NCBI RefSeq assembly: GCF_002614725.1
Contig: NZ_MRZN01000014.1
Coordinates: forward strand, 1-64,000
DNA: 64,000 nucleotides
Source: Staphylococcus edaphicus
GTDB taxonomy: Bacteria > Bacillota > Bacilli > Staphylococcales > Staphylococcaceae
Reading direction: 5' to 3'
Position 1 is the first letter of the stretch; every line of letters starts with the position of its first letter. Shown in pieces: positions 45,066 to 54,326 of the stretch. Both the position numbers and the translations under genes were made by a program. The notes under the pieces are model-generated. The model saw only the letters and a program-made list of their open reading frames with translations. It was not told the origin of the DNA and ran no database searches.

Positions 45066-47450
45066 ATGAATTTAAAGCAATCCATTGAAGAAATAATTAA
45101 ACAACCAGATTATGAACCCATGTCTGTGTCTGATTTTCAAGATGCATTAGGTTTAAATAGTGCCGACTCATTTAGAGACTTAATTAAGGTGCTTGTTGAA
45201 TTAGAACAAACAGGTTTGATTCAACGAACAAAAACAGATAGATATCAGCGTAAGGAAAATCAAAAGTCCAATCAATCCAAACTGATCAAAGGTAAACTAA
45301 GCCAAAATAAAAAGGGCTTTGCGTTCTTACGTCCAGAAGAAGAGGAAATGGATGACATTTTCATTCCACCAACGAAAATCAATAGAGCTATGGATGGCGA
45401 TACGGTCCTAGTGGAAGTACACCAATCTAAAGGTGAACACAAAGGTAAGTTAGAAGGCGAAGTTAAGACGATTGAAACACATTCAGTGACACAGGTTGTT
45501 GGTACTTATAGTGAAGCACGCCACTTCGGATTTGTGTTACCGGATGATAAACGCATTATGCAAGATATCTTTATCCCTAAAGGTCAAAATCTAGGTGCCA
45601 TAGATGGTCATAAAGTGCTAGTGCAAATCACTAAATACGCAGATGGTACAGATAACCCTGAAGGTATCGTATCAGCAATTTTAGGCCATAAAAATGACCC
45701 AGGTGTTGATATTCTATCAATCATCTATCAACATGGTATTGAAATTGAATTTCCAGACAATGTGTTAGCAGAGGCTGAAGCAGTCCCAGATTATATCGAA
45801 CCATCGCAAATTGAAGGTCGTCGTGATTTGCGTGATGAACTAACGATTACTATTGATGGTGCAGACGCTAAAGACTTAGATGATGCGATTAGTGTTAAAA
45901 AATTAACCAACGGCCATACACAATTAACAGTCAGTATTGCTGACGTTAGCTACTATGTCACTGAAGATTCAGCGCTAGATAAAGAGGCCTATAGCCGTGC
46001 GACAAGCGTGTATTTAGTTGATCGTGTTATACCTATGATTCCACACCGTTTAAGTAACGGCATATGTTCGTTAAATCCACACGTTGATCGACTTACATTA
46101 AGTTGTCAAATGGAGCTGGATGAACGTGGCGATGTGGTTGGACATGAAATTTTTGATAGTGTCATCCATTCCAATTATCGTATGACCTATGACGAAGTGA
46201 ATGAAATCATCACTGATCAAAATGCTGAGACACGTAATAAATACAGTGAAGTCACACCAATGCTAGATTTGGCACAAGACCTATCTCAACGCTTAATCAA
46301 TATGAGAAGACGTCGTGGTGAAATTGACTTTGATATTAATGAAGCTAAAGTGCTTGTTAATGAAGAAGGCATTCCCACAGATGTAGAAATGAGAAAGCGC
46401 GGTGAAGGTGAGCGTTTAATTGAATCATTTATGCTTGCAGCTAATGAAACCATTGCAGAACACTTTGACCGTTTAGAAGTACCATTTATCTATCGTGTCC
46501 ATGAGCAACCAAAATCAGAACGTTTACGTCAATTCTTTGATTTTGTGACTAATTTTGGGTTAATGATTAAAGGAACAGGTGAAGATATTCATCCTTCTAC
46601 ATTACAAAAAATTCAACAAGAAGTTGAAGGTCAACCAGAACAAATGGTTATTTCAACTATGATGTTACGTTCTATGCAACAAGCACGTTATGATGATGTG
46701 AATTTAGGACATTTTGGCTTGTCAGCTGAATACTACACGCATTTTACGTCACCTATACGTAGATATCCAGATTTAATTGTTCATAGATTGATTCGTAAAT
46801 ATATCATTGAACAATCTATGGATAGAAAAGAAATAAATAAATGGGAAGCTTTGTTACCTGAAATTGCAGAACACACATCACAAAGAGAACGTAGAGCAAT
46901 AGAAGCTGAACGTGACACAGATGAACTGAAAAAAGCAGAATACATGGTGCAACATATCGGCGAAGAATTCGAAGGTATTATTAGTTCAGTTGCAAACTTT
47001 GGTATGTTCATAGAATTACCGAACACAATCGAAGGTATGGTACATGTATCTAATATGACAGATGATTACTATCACTTTGATGAACGCCAAATGGCCATGA
47101 TAGGTGAGCGCCAAGCAAAAGTATTCCGCATCGGTGATCCAGTTCAAATTAAAGTCATTAATGTAGATGTAGATGAACGCATGATTGATTTTCAAATCGT
47201 AGGTATGCCATTACCAAAAAATGATCGTGGTCAAAGACCAGCACGTGGTAAGACAATACAAGCTAAGACACGTGGTAAATCATTAGATAAATCTAAAGAT
47301 GATCAAAGTGGTAAAGGCGGGCGTACGAAGCAAAAACAACGTAAAGGTAAAAACAAACGCAACAATGATCAAAATAAAGGCAATACAAAACACAAGCCAT
47401 TTTATAAAGATAAAAATGTAAAAAATAAAGCACGTAAGAAGAAAAAATAA
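45066..47450 (+). CDS. rnr: ribonuclease R
   Basis: 794 residues. 3'-5' exoribonuclease that degrades structured RNA and works with tmRNA in non-stop mRNA decay. N-terminal HTH and cold-shock domains, RNB catalytic domain with DGADAKDLDDAISV, S1 domain (EGIISSVANFGMFIEL), and a Lys/Arg-rich tail (KQKQRKGKNKRNN). AAAGGAGGGG precedes the ATG. Operon with smpB. Confidence 0.98.
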   Translation: MNLKQSIEEIIKQPDYEPMSVSDFQDALGLNSADSFRDLIKVLVELEQTGLIQRTKTDRYQRKENQKSNQSKLIKGKLSQNKKGFAFLRPEEEEMDDIFIPPTKINRAMDGDTVLVEVHQSKGEHKGKLEGEVKTIETHSVTQVVGTYSEARHFGFVLPDDKRIMQDIFIPKGQNLGAIDGHKVLVQITKYADGTDNPEGIVSAILGHKNDPGVDILSIIYQHGIEIEFPDNVLAEAEAVPDYIEPSQIEGRRDLRDELTITIDGADAKDLDDAISVKKLTNGHTQLTVSIADVSYYVTEDSALDKEAYSRATSVYLVDRVIPMIPHRLSNGICSLNPHVDRLTLSCQMELDERGDVVGHEIFDSVIHSNYRMTYDEVNEIITDQNAETRNKYSEVTPMLDLAQDLSQRLINMRRRRGEIDFDINEAKVLVNEEGIPTDVEMRKRGEGERLIESFMLAANETIAEHFDRLEVPFIYRVHEQPKSERLRQFFDFVTNFGLMIKGTGEDIHPSTLQKIQQEVEGQPEQMVISTMMLRSMQQARYDDVNLGHFGLSAEYYTHFTSPIRRYPDLIVHRLIRKYIIEQSMDRKEINKWEALLPEIAEHTSQRERRAIEAERDTDELKKAEYMVQHIGEEFEGIISSVANFGMFIELPNTIEGMVHVSNMTDDYYHFDERQMAMIGERQAKVFRIGDPVQIKVINVDVDERMIDFQIVGMPLPKNDRGQRPARGKTIQAKTRGKSLDKSKDDQSGKGGRTKQKQRKGKNKRNNDQNKGNTKHKPFYKDKNVKNKARKKKK

Positions 47451-47472
47451 CTCAACGAAGAGGTGAAACTCA

Positions 47473-47937
47473 ATGCCAAAGAAAAAATCACCAGGAACAC
47501 TAGCGGAAAATCGTAAGGCCAGACATGATTATAATATAGAAGATACGATTGAAGCGGGCATTGTGTTACAAGGAACAGAAATAAAGTCGATTCGTCGTGG
47601 TAGTGCAAACCTGAAAGATAGTTATGCGCAAGTTAATCGTGGCGAAATGTTTCTAAACAATATGCACATTGCACCTTATGAAGAAGGTAACCGATTTAAC
47701 CACGATCCACGACGTTCACGTAAGCTATTACTACACAAACGCGAAATAGCAAAGCTAGGAGAGCGTACACGTGAAGTTGGCTATTCTATCATACCTTTGA
47801 AACTCTATCTGAAACATGGGCACTGTAAGGTCTTACTTGGCGTTGCACGTGGTAAGAAAAAATACGATAAACGTCAAGCATTGAAAGAAAAAGCAGTGCA
47901 ACGTGATGTGGCTAGAGAGATGAAAGCCCGTTATTAA
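47473..47937 (+). CDS. smpB: SsrA-binding protein SmpB
   Basis: 154 residues. OB-fold protein that escorts tmRNA to stalled ribosomes: [26 protein letters not shown] and the basic C-terminal tail ([21 protein letters not shown]) that enters the decoding site. It lies about 105 bp upstream of ssrA. Confidence 0.98.
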   Translation: MPKKKSPGTLAENRKARHDYNIEDTIEAGIVLQGTEIKSIRRGSANLKDSYAQVNRGEMFLNNMHIAPYEEGNRFNHDPRRSRKLLLHKREIAKLGERTREVGYSIIPLKLYLKHGHCKVLLGVARGKKKYDKRQALKEKAVQRDVAREMKARY

Positions 47938-48042
47938 GCGGATATATTGCCAAAGATATCAATCTTTGGTAATATAATATGTGCTTTCTGAAAAAGTCTG
48001 TTTGCAATACAGCGTACCAGAAAGTACATTTAATATTATTCA

Positions 48043-48400
48043 GGGGGCGTTTTTGGATTCGACAGGGGTTCCATGAGCTAGTTAAGCGTGTCGGAGGGTT
48101 GTCTCCGTCACTAACACACACAGTTATAATAACTGGCAAAGAAAACAATAATTTCGCAGTAGCTGCGTAATAGCACTCTGCATCGCCTAACCGCATCTCC
48201 TATGTGCCGTTAACGCGATTCAACCTTTAGTAGGATACGCTAGGCACTGCCGTTTGAAGTCTGCCTAGAAGAGATGAATCAAACTAGCATAATGACGGAT
48301 GTCTATCACCTCCCATTATGCGAAATTCATTGATAGACTACGCACGTAGAAGTGCTAGTATCAGAACCTCTGGACGCGGGTTCGAATCCCGCCGTCTCCA
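48043..48400 (+). ncRNA. ssrA: tmRNA
   Basis: 5' GGGGGCG (48043-48049) pairs with CGTCTCC near the 3' end (48393-48399) as a tRNA-like acceptor; the discriminator is A48400. T-arm GGGTTCGAATCCC is present. The tag frame, ending GCA-GTA-GCT-GCG-TAA near 48170, gives GKENNNFAVAA after the resume alanine. CCA is not encoded. The 3' end is also the attachment site of the island that follows, whose insertion left the gene intact. Confidence 0.97.
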
Positions 48401-48401
48401 C
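48387..48401 (+). other. attL of the integrated island (in the ssrA 3' end)
   Basis: TCCCGCCGTCTCCAC at the tmRNA 3' end corresponds to the core used by SaPIs that integrate in ssrA (remembered core TCCCGCCGTCTCCAT). No second copy was seen to the right up to 64,000, so attR is outside the window or decayed. Confidence 0.75.
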
Positions 48402-48406
48402 TATAG

Positions 48407-48445
48407 AGTCTGCAACCATTGTGGTTGTGGGCTTTTTATTTTTGG
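48407..48445 (+). terminator. terminator of ssrA
   Basis: Stem agtctgcaacca/tggttgtgggct with some G-T pairs, then a long T-rich run. It lies inside the inserted element, which therefore supplies the ssrA terminator. Confidence 0.85.
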
Positions 48446-48481
48446 GTGCACAGAAAGTGCACAGATAATGCACAGCAAATA

Positions 48482-48506
48482 AAAAACACCCTTTATTTTA
48501 GGGTGT
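48482..48506 (-). terminator. terminator of the glycosylase-like gene
   Basis: Stem caccct/agggtg with a T-run on the minus strand. It overlaps the stop codon (48498-48500) of the gene it ends. Confidence 0.8.
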
Positions 48507-49106
48507 AGGTGGTAATAAGTCTATATCGAGGTTGTGTATTATAGGATTAAAATCTTTATCATAATGTTTCCAAAATACATTATAGTTATTTGAAGATGGG
48601 TGGGGAAAAGTGCCTAAGTTTGAAGAGTGATTTTTATAAAGTTGTTTTGTTTTGAAATATTTAATGGCATCACTTCCAAAACATAGAACTTTAGTGTTAG
48701 TATCAATTTCCCAAAACTTATTATCATTTTCAATTATTAAACTATTAATACTTTCCTTAGTAATGTTTGCTTTAATTTCATTTAAATTGCAAAAATAAAC
48801 ACCCTTTTTTTGATAATCAAAAGCTATTTGTTCAGGTTTTTTTTGAAATGTAGTATGAAAATCATCTATGCATGATAATTGTTTTTTTGAAAGTAGTCCG
48901 ATTATTCTGCGAAACGTTACAATATTTAACCATTCATTATTATTTTCTCTTTTTCCATCAGTGTAATATGGAAAAAATGCAACATTTTCTGTTGGATAGT
49001 TTTTCAACTGTATATTTTTATATTCTGCATTTTCATCAACTTTCATCTTTTCCGTATTAAAAAAATATGGATCTTTGCCAATAAATAAGTAATTAATTTT
49101 ATTCAT
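48498..49106 (-). CDS. uracil-DNA-glycosylase-superfamily-like protein (island cargo)
   Basis: 202 residues. The N-terminal FIGKDPYFF (8-16) resembles UDG motif A (GQDPY), with D12 at the catalytic position. FPHPSSNN (168-174) resembles the HPSP motif, with H169. KVLCFGSDAIKYF (139-151) fits the strand before it. Overall similarity to housekeeping UDG is low, so it is a divergent member. It lies between attL and the integrase, the usual site for cargo in SaPI-like islands. It may repair or attack phage DNA with unusual bases. Fold assignment is moderate; function is inference. Confidence 0.6.
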   Translation of the reverse strand: MNKINYLFIGKDPYFFNTEKMKVDENAEYKNIQLKNYPTENVAFFPYYTDGKRENNNEWLNIVTFRRIIGLLSKKQLSCIDDFHTTFQKKPEQIAFDYQKKGVYFCNLNEIKANITKESINSLIIENDNKFWEIDTNTKVLCFGSDAIKYFKTKQLYKNHSSNLGTFPHPSSNNYNVFWKHYDKDFNPIIHNLDIDLLPPTP

Positions 49107-49115
49107 TTATTCACC

Positions 49116-50222
49116 TCATAAATATTTTATTATTTCTTTCTGTGTACTAGGGTACAAATGACCATATCTAGATGTAACTTCTTCTGTAGATGAATGACCT
49201 AATCGCTGTGCAATTATCATAGGACTAGCACCATGATTGACTAACATAGATACATTCGAGTGCCTTAATTCATGAATAACAATACGTGGGAAGGTTTCAC
49301 CATCTGGTAATTCATCATCTAGTTTTTTAAGTGCGTTATTAAACCATCTATCAATTGTACCTTCACTAAATGCTTTTAAAAATGTGCCGAATAAAACATA
49401 ATTAGATTTGTAAATATTATTATCTTTATACCAATTTAAATATTCTTGTAAGTCGTCCATCATGTGAGTTGGCATGTATATATCACGTATGGACGCTTTC
49501 GTCTTAGGGGCTGTCACGATACCGTGATAGTCCGTTTTGTTTATATGGATAAAATCTTCATTGAAATTAATATCATCCCATGTGAGCGCTCTACATTCTC
49601 CCTTACGCATACCTCCAATAAATAATAATTTAAAAAATACTTTTTGTTGTATATTTGGTAATATATCGTAAAATTGATTAAATTGGTCTAACGTCCAATA
49701 ATTTAAGCGCTTTTGCGTTTCAATTTCAAAGTTACCTACTAATGATGCAACATTTTGCTTTAAATCATGATACTTCATAGCATGATTCAATATAGATACT
49801 AAAAATACATGCATCTTTTTCAAATATTCTCCCGAACGACCTTCTTTCATTTTCTTATTCTGAAACTTCATTACATCTTGTGTAGTCATGTTGAAAACGT
49901 CCATTGATTTAAAATAGGGTATCAAATGATTATTTGCATGTGTTTTAAGTGATTTTAAACTTGATGCCTTACGTCTAGCAGAATACCAATCAATGTACTC
50001 TTCTACTAGCTTATCAAATGGTAATTTATTAATTTTACCTATACCTTCGATTTCATCCATTATTTCATTACATTTTTTAACTGCTTCCTTACGTTGCTTA
50101 AAACCTTTACGTGTAATAAATTGACGTGTATTCGTCTTATCATAGTATGTGATACGGAAATAATATGTACCACGTTTAGCATCTTTATAGATGTTGTGGG
50201 ATAGCTTTAAGTCATGTTGCAT
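49116..50222 (-). CDS. int: tyrosine recombinase (island integrase)
   Basis: 368 residues. AP2-like arm-binding N-terminus (GTYYFRITYYD), SAM-like core-binding domain (about 65-160), and catalytic domain with R206 (GGMRKGE), K near 240, H317/R320 (HELRHSN), H343 (LGHSS) and nucleophile Y353. It catalyses integration at ssrA. It is transcribed leftward after the repressor, as in SaPI elements; AGGTGAG precedes the ATG. Confidence 0.95.
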   Translation of the reverse strand: MQHDLKLSHNIYKDAKRGTYYFRITYYDKTNTRQFITRKGFKQRKEAVKKCNEIMDEIEGIGKINKLPFDKLVEEYIDWYSARRKASSLKSLKTHANNHLIPYFKSMDVFNMTTQDVMKFQNKKMKEGRSGEYLKKMHVFLVSILNHAMKYHDLKQNVASLVGNFEIETQKRLNYWTLDQFNQFYDILPNIQQKVFFKLLFIGGMRKGECRALTWDDINFNEDFIHINKTDYHGIVTAPKTKASIRDIYMPTHMMDDLQEYLNWYKDNNIYKSNYVLFGTFLKAFSEGTIDRWFNNALKKLDDELPDGETFPRIVIHELRHSNVSMLVNHGASPMIIAQRLGHSSTEEVTSRYGHLYPSTQKEIIKYL

Positions 50223-50232
50223 GATGGCTCAC

Positions 50233-50760
50233 CTACTTAATTTTTAAGTATTCTTTTAAGAAATCACTAAAGTCATTCATTATATCGTCAAACGCTTCTT
50301 TGTTTCCAGAACTTTTATAATTATATAATTGTTGCAATAAAACAGAAACAAATAACAAATTATCTTCATTATCTTTTTCTAATTCATAAAAATTGTATGT
50401 GTTATTTAAAAAATGTACATCTAAATACTGTAAATCTGCTTTAATTAATTCTAGTAAATTGTTCTTTAAATTTTGTTCTCTGGTTGTGTTGTTTTTAGCT
50501 AATTCTTTATTTAATTTTAAAAATTGATCTTTCTTCTCTTCATCAGTTAAATCACCATACATTTTATTGCCACTAGTTAAGTAACCCATCGTTACATTTA
50601 ATTTTTTTGCTATTTGTTTTGCTGTATCGACACTTATATTTTTTCTACTATTTTCTAAGTCACTTAAATATGATTGAGAAATATTCAATAATCTTGCAAA
50701 ATCAGTTTGTTTTAATCCTTTTTCTTTTCTTATTTTTTTAATATTATCGCCGATATTCAT
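50233..50760 (-). CDS. XRE-family repressor (Stl/CI-like)
   Basis: 175 residues. Clear N-terminal HTH_3 (IKKIRKEKGLKQTDFARLLNISQSYLSDLENS) and a C-terminal helical part rich in Asn/Leu, with no peptidase dyad seen. It resembles the master repressors of SaPIs, which are released by a helper-phage protein rather than by RecA cleavage. One operator copy lies within its own first codons, suggesting autoregulation. It overlaps nothing; int starts 10 bp downstream. Confidence 0.85.
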   Translation of the reverse strand: MNIGDNIKKIRKEKGLKQTDFARLLNISQSYLSDLENSRKNISVDTAKQIAKKLNVTMGYLTSGNKMYGDLTDEEKKDQFLKLNKELAKNNTTREQNLKNNLLELIKADLQYLDVHFLNNTYNFYELEKDNEDNLLFVSVLLQQLYNYKSSGNKEAFDDIMNDFSDFLKEYLKIK

Positions 50761-50940
50761 TATTAAGTCACCTCTATATTCATTCTATCAGAATTATTTT
50801 AAATTAAAAGGTTGCAAGTGATTTTGTTTTAGTTTATGATATAATTATATCGCCGATAATGATATAAAAAATATAAAGTTCATATTTTTTTAAACTCAAA
50901 TATCGCCGATATAGATATTAATAAAGAGAGGTGAAACAGA
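50742..50940. promoter_or_regulatory. divergent control region with three ATCGCCGAT operators
   Basis: Three copies of the near-palindrome ATCGCCGAT, core at 50746-50754 (inside the repressor start), 50849-50857 and 50902-50910; flanks extend the dyad to ATATCG-C-CGATAT. Spacings are 103 and 53 bp. They lie between the divergent repressor and Cro-like genes, where the lysogenic switch of the island must sit. Confidence 0.85.
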
Positions 50941-51159
50941 GTGAAAAAATTAGCGTATCCCTATCTTTACATTTCACGTAAAGAACATGGACATAATCAG
51001 GCTTTTGTTGCTCATAAATTAGGGATTTCTAAAGAAAGATACTCGCTAAAAGAGTTGAACAAAGCAAATTTTACACTACCAGAAGCGAAAATTTTATCAG
51101 ATTTATACGGAATGCCTATTGATGAGTTATTTAGTAATTCAATCAAAGTAGGACAATAG
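50941..51159 (+). CDS. Cro/Str-like HTH regulator
   Basis: 72 residues, GTG start after AGAGGTGA. HTH: HNQAFVAHKLGISKERYSLKELNK followed by LPEAKILSDLYGMPIDELF. First rightward gene of the island, diverging from the repressor; it plays the part of Str in SaPIs, starting the excision-replication operon. Confidence 0.82.
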   Translation: MKKLAYPYLYISRKEHGHNQAFVAHKLGISKERYSLKELNKANFTLPEAKILSDLYGMPIDELFSNSIKVGQ

Positions 51160-51169
51160 GAGAGATAAT

Positions 51170-51313
51170 ATGAAAAACTACATGATCTACATGTTGATAC
51201 TATCGATAGATACAGTTTGTATAAGTGTACTAAGTGATATTTTCGTAGCATTTGCGGTATTCATAGTTGCAACAGGATATGGAATTAAATTTACAAATTT
51301 GGAGGTTGAGTAA
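51170..51313 (+). CDS. 47-residue two-helix membrane peptide
   Basis: Short frame from ATG 51170 with GGAGAGATA before it; 47 residues with two hydrophobic stretches (YMIYMLILSIDTVCISVL and IFVAFAVFIVATGYGI). The next gene's ribosome site (GGAGG 51301) lies inside its end. Position and ribosome site suggest real translation in the early operon; function unknown. Confidence 0.6.
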   Translation: MKNYMIYMLILSIDTVCISVLSDIFVAFAVFIVATGYGIKFTNLEVE

Positions 51314-51314
51314 G

Positions 51315-51518
51315 TTGAACCAAACACAATTAGAGGTATTAGACGATATTTTAAACACATTTGAAGTAGTTATTGATAATAAACAAACGGAATACAAGTA
51401 CAAAATAAAAGATGGTAGTAATGATTGGTTTGAAACTAAAAATCGTGAAGAACATTTAGAAGCGATGATGCAATGGGCAGTACAAGAATTAAATAATAAC
51501 TTTGAGTTAGGAGAATAG
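51315..51518 (+). CDS. small island protein, early operon
   Basis: 67 residues starting at TTG 51315, nine bases after GGAGG; the longer frame upstream reads through the preceding small gene. Sequence is acidic and helical (NQTQLEVLDDILNTFEVVIDN, then EHLEAMMQWAVQELNNNF). Small proteins of this type lie between regulator and primase in SaPIs; function unknown. Confidence 0.65.
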   Translation: MNQTQLEVLDDILNTFEVVIDNKQTEYKYKIKDGSNDWFETKNREEHLEAMMQWAVQELNNNFELGE

Positions 51519-51521
51519 GAT

Positions 51522-51818
51522 ATGAAAAACGTTAGACCAGAAGTTGTTACTAAAGGCAAAGTATTAGTAGAAATGGCACATTACGGTGGGAGACTATCGG
51601 CGTATAGAAATATAGTTGATCTAATTTGTGAGAAGAAGGATGAAGTTGAAAATAATAGTGAAGTATATGTTGTTTTAAACTCACTACTAAATCAAGTTTC
51701 TGAAAATTATAACGAGGCTTGTGAATTAGAGGTAAGAGCCAATCATGATTTGAATGAAATATTTGAGCAAGAAAAAAACGCATTATCTCAAGCCGACCAA
51801 AGCGAAGATAACGCGTAA
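51522..51818 (+). CDS. small helical island protein
   Basis: 98 residues, acidic and predicted all-helical (KDEVENNSEVYVVLNSLLNQV, NYNEACELEVRANHDLNEIF). TTAGGAGAATAGG before the ATG; it starts 3 bp after the previous stop, so it belongs to the same operon. No domain recognised. Confidence 0.65.
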   Translation: MKNVRPEVVTKGKVLVEMAHYGGRLSAYRNIVDLICEKKDEVENNSEVYVVLNSLLNQVSENYNEACELEVRANHDLNEIFEQEKNALSQADQSEDNA

Positions 51819-51906
51819 CAGAAATATAATATACAAAGCACTTAATGCTTATTTACTTTATTATAACATTTTGTGCTCTGTATTTACAGTATGGAGATGA
51901 AAATAT

Positions 51907-52812
51907 ATGAAATTTGAAAAGATAGAATTAAATAATAATTTCAATATAAATATTATACAATACGAAAACTTATATGCTAACTCATTTAGAGCATTTGATT
52001 CATGGAAATGGTCTGATTGGCTGAATAAACTGCAAATACCTATGAATAATACTGATAAATATAAACGTGGTTTAGTACTTTATGGTGATGTTAAAGATGA
52101 AGTGAAAGACGGTGAAACAATTCAAAAATACCGTAAGGATGACAACATTATTAATCGTTCAGTGATTTCACTTGATTACGATTCTATAGCTGATTTCAAG
52201 GGATTATATAATGCTATCAATAAGCAATTAGAAAACTATGCATGGGCATTTCATACCACACATTCACATACTACTGATAAGCCACGTATACGCTTAATGG
52301 TGCCATTAAAGGAGTCAGTGAGTGCAGAGGATTATCGAAAATACAGTAGTGCTTTAGCAAGTAATATTGGTTATGAAGTAGATGAAGCTAGTTTTGTACC
52401 GTCACAGGTGATGGCACTACCAGTTAAACGTAATAAAGATGCAGTTTACATTTTTAAATGTAATGATGCACCTGCAATTACAGATGAGAACTTACACAAG
52501 TTATCGAGAAATTTCTCTAAGGAAAGAGATAAACCAATTACCATCAATTACTCAAACCAATATAAAAAACGTGATTCATCTTATTGGCGTGATATCGCAT
52601 TTGGAGTTGGAGAGGGTGAACGTAACCAAGCTTTAGCTTCGTTAGTAGGATTATTGTTACGTAGGTATATTGAACCTGAATTGGTTTACGGATTAGTTAG
52701 CGCATGGTCACAACAATGTAACCCACCAATAAATGAAACGGAAGTCAATCATACGTTTAATTCTATATTCAATAAACACAAGAAAAATACAGAGAAAGGA
52801 GCTAAAAAATGA
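51907..52812 (+). CDS. pri: SaPI-type primase (AEP fold with PriCT)
   Basis: 301 residues. The centre has SVISLDYDSI, the acidic strand of an archaeo-eukaryotic primase-like fold, and HTTHSHTTDKPRIRLMVPL, a pattern seen in phage and plasmid primase domains. The C-terminal part (YWRDIAFGVGEGERNQALASLVG) matches the primase C-terminal alpha-helical domain. It overlaps the next gene by 4 bp (ATGA). Together they form the island replication module pri-rep. Confidence 0.8.
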   Translation: MKFEKIELNNNFNINIIQYENLYANSFRAFDSWKWSDWLNKLQIPMNNTDKYKRGLVLYGDVKDEVKDGETIQKYRKDDNIINRSVISLDYDSIADFKGLYNAINKQLENYAWAFHTTHSHTTDKPRIRLMVPLKESVSAEDYRKYSSALASNIGYEVDEASFVPSQVMALPVKRNKDAVYIFKCNDAPAITDENLHKLSRNFSKERDKPITINYSNQYKKRDSSYWRDIAFGVGEGERNQALASLVGLLLRRYIEPELVYGLVSAWSQQCNPPINETEVNHTFNSIFNKHKKNTEKGAKK

Positions 52813-54326
52813 CGAGTAGAGATGATGTTTTGCAAAATCTTTCAGAATATCGAGAACAAAAGTATCAAGAAAGTATGAATGGATACGAAACTGATAAAGA
52901 AGATGATGTAGTTGCTCGAATGAAGGCTATGTTACAGCCTGTGAAATATAAAGGTGAAATTTATTACAAACACCAAGGTAGTAATTACAAAGCAGATGAA
53001 ATGTTATTAAAACGTATTATAAGAGAAGACCCTAGAACTAGGAGTATTAAACAAGTAGATGAAGTATATAAAAGATTAATGATTGATTTAGTCGAACAAG
53101 AAAGAGGGCAAGCGTTTCCTATTGTATTTACGAATGGTTATCTAGAAGATGGTCAATTTACATTTACTGATGATTTGCCTTTTAGTCCACACTTTATTAA
53201 TAGACGTTATAATCCTGCTGCAAAACCTGTTAAAGCAGTTGATGAATATTTAGATCACGTCGCTCAAGGTGATGAAGGTTATCGAAAATATATTATTGAA
53301 ATGTTGGGTTATATATTTAATACAAATTTAGATTTTAAAGAGCGAAAGGGAAAAGTGTTTTTCATTGTTGGTGATGGCGGTTCAGGTAAAGGGACACTAC
53401 TTAAATTAATTTCTATGTTATTAGGTGCTGAAAACGTATCAAATGTTTCCATACATGAATTTGAAGATGGCAGACGTACAACTATTATGATAGGTAAGCT
53501 TGCAAATTTAGGTGATGATATTGAAGACCAACCAATAAATGCACCAGTTATGAAAACAATCAAAAACATGGCAACTGCTGACACGGTGAATATAAGAAAA
53601 CTATATAAAGAAAGCGAAAGTACCATCATTTCAGCAACTGGTGTTTATACATCTAATCATATCTTACGCTCATTTGAAAAAGGTGAATCGTTCAAACGTC
53701 GTGTAGTTTGGTTACCTTTGACTAAAAAATTACAAAATAAATCTTCTAAATTCCATAAGGATTTAAGAAGTGAAGAAGCACTTGATTATCTAACTATGTT
53801 AGCGATACAGTCACTTAATAAATTATATGAAACCGAAATTTTTAGTGAATCTAAGACAATTTATGAATTTAATAAAGCATATCATGAGGCTAATAATACA
53901 GCAGTCGCTTATCTTCAAGAACTTAATTATTACGACATATTAGGTTTTACGCTCAAAGAGATATACCAAGATTATATGCGTTGGTGCTGGGATAATTCAC
54001 TGGCTGATATGCCAATACAACAAGTATCACAAGAGATAAAACGAATGTTTGATGTGGATTTAAAAGGGTTTAAGGTAAATGTTAACGGAGAGTACAAAGG
54101 AAATTTAGTCAGAAGTAAAGCTATTAGGGATAGAGAAGAACGGAAAACATATCGAATGTTTGTTAAAAATTCAGATTTGGAACTTTGGACATGTGGGACA
54201 CCTTCCGTATGGGAGGAAAGTAATAGACGTTCTAAACTTGATATTGAACCCAATGTTGAACCAAGTAATGAAGTGAAAGCACCTTTTGTTGAAGATGATG
54301 AAAAAGGCATGCCAAATTATAGATGA
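52809..54326 (+). CDS. rep: SaPI-type replication initiator/helicase Rep (D5/P4 family)
   Basis: 505 residues. Superfamily 3 helicase-type P-loop GDGGSGKGT (188-196), then the acidic motif LANLGDDIEDQPI, and YTSNHILRSFEKGESFKRRVVW typical of D5_N/P4-type primase-helicases. The C-terminal region (about 380-480) should bind the origin. In SaPIs Rep melts the adjacent iteron-rich origin, and one lies immediately downstream here. Confidence 0.9.
   Translation: MTSRDDVLQNLSEYREQKYQESMNGYETDKEDDVVARMKAMLQPVKYKGEIYYKHQGSNYKADEMLLKRIIREDPRTRSIKQVDEVYKRLMIDLVEQERGQAFPIVFTNGYLEDGQFTFTDDLPFSPHFINRRYNPAAKPVKAVDEYLDHVAQGDEGYRKYIIEMLGYIFNTNLDFKERKGKVFFIVGDGGSGKGTLLKLISMLLGAENVSNVSIHEFEDGRRTTIMIGKLANLGDDIEDQPINAPVMKTIKNMATADTVNIRKLYKESESTIISATGVYTSNHILRSFEKGESFKRRVVWLPLTKKLQNKSSKFHKDLRSEEALDYLTMLAIQSLNKLYETEIFSESKTIYEFNKAYHEANNTAVAYLQELNYYDILGFTLKEIYQDYMRWCWDNSLADMPIQQVSQEIKRMFDVDLKGFKVNVNGEYKGNLVRSKAIRDREERKTYRMFVKNSDLELWTCGTPSVWEESNRRSKLDIEPNVEPSNEVKAPFVEDDEKGMPNYR

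Noticed and set aside
47912..48196. Open frames on both strands across the tmRNA
   Set aside because: They lie within ssrA and its leader; the plus frame simply runs through the tag reading frame.
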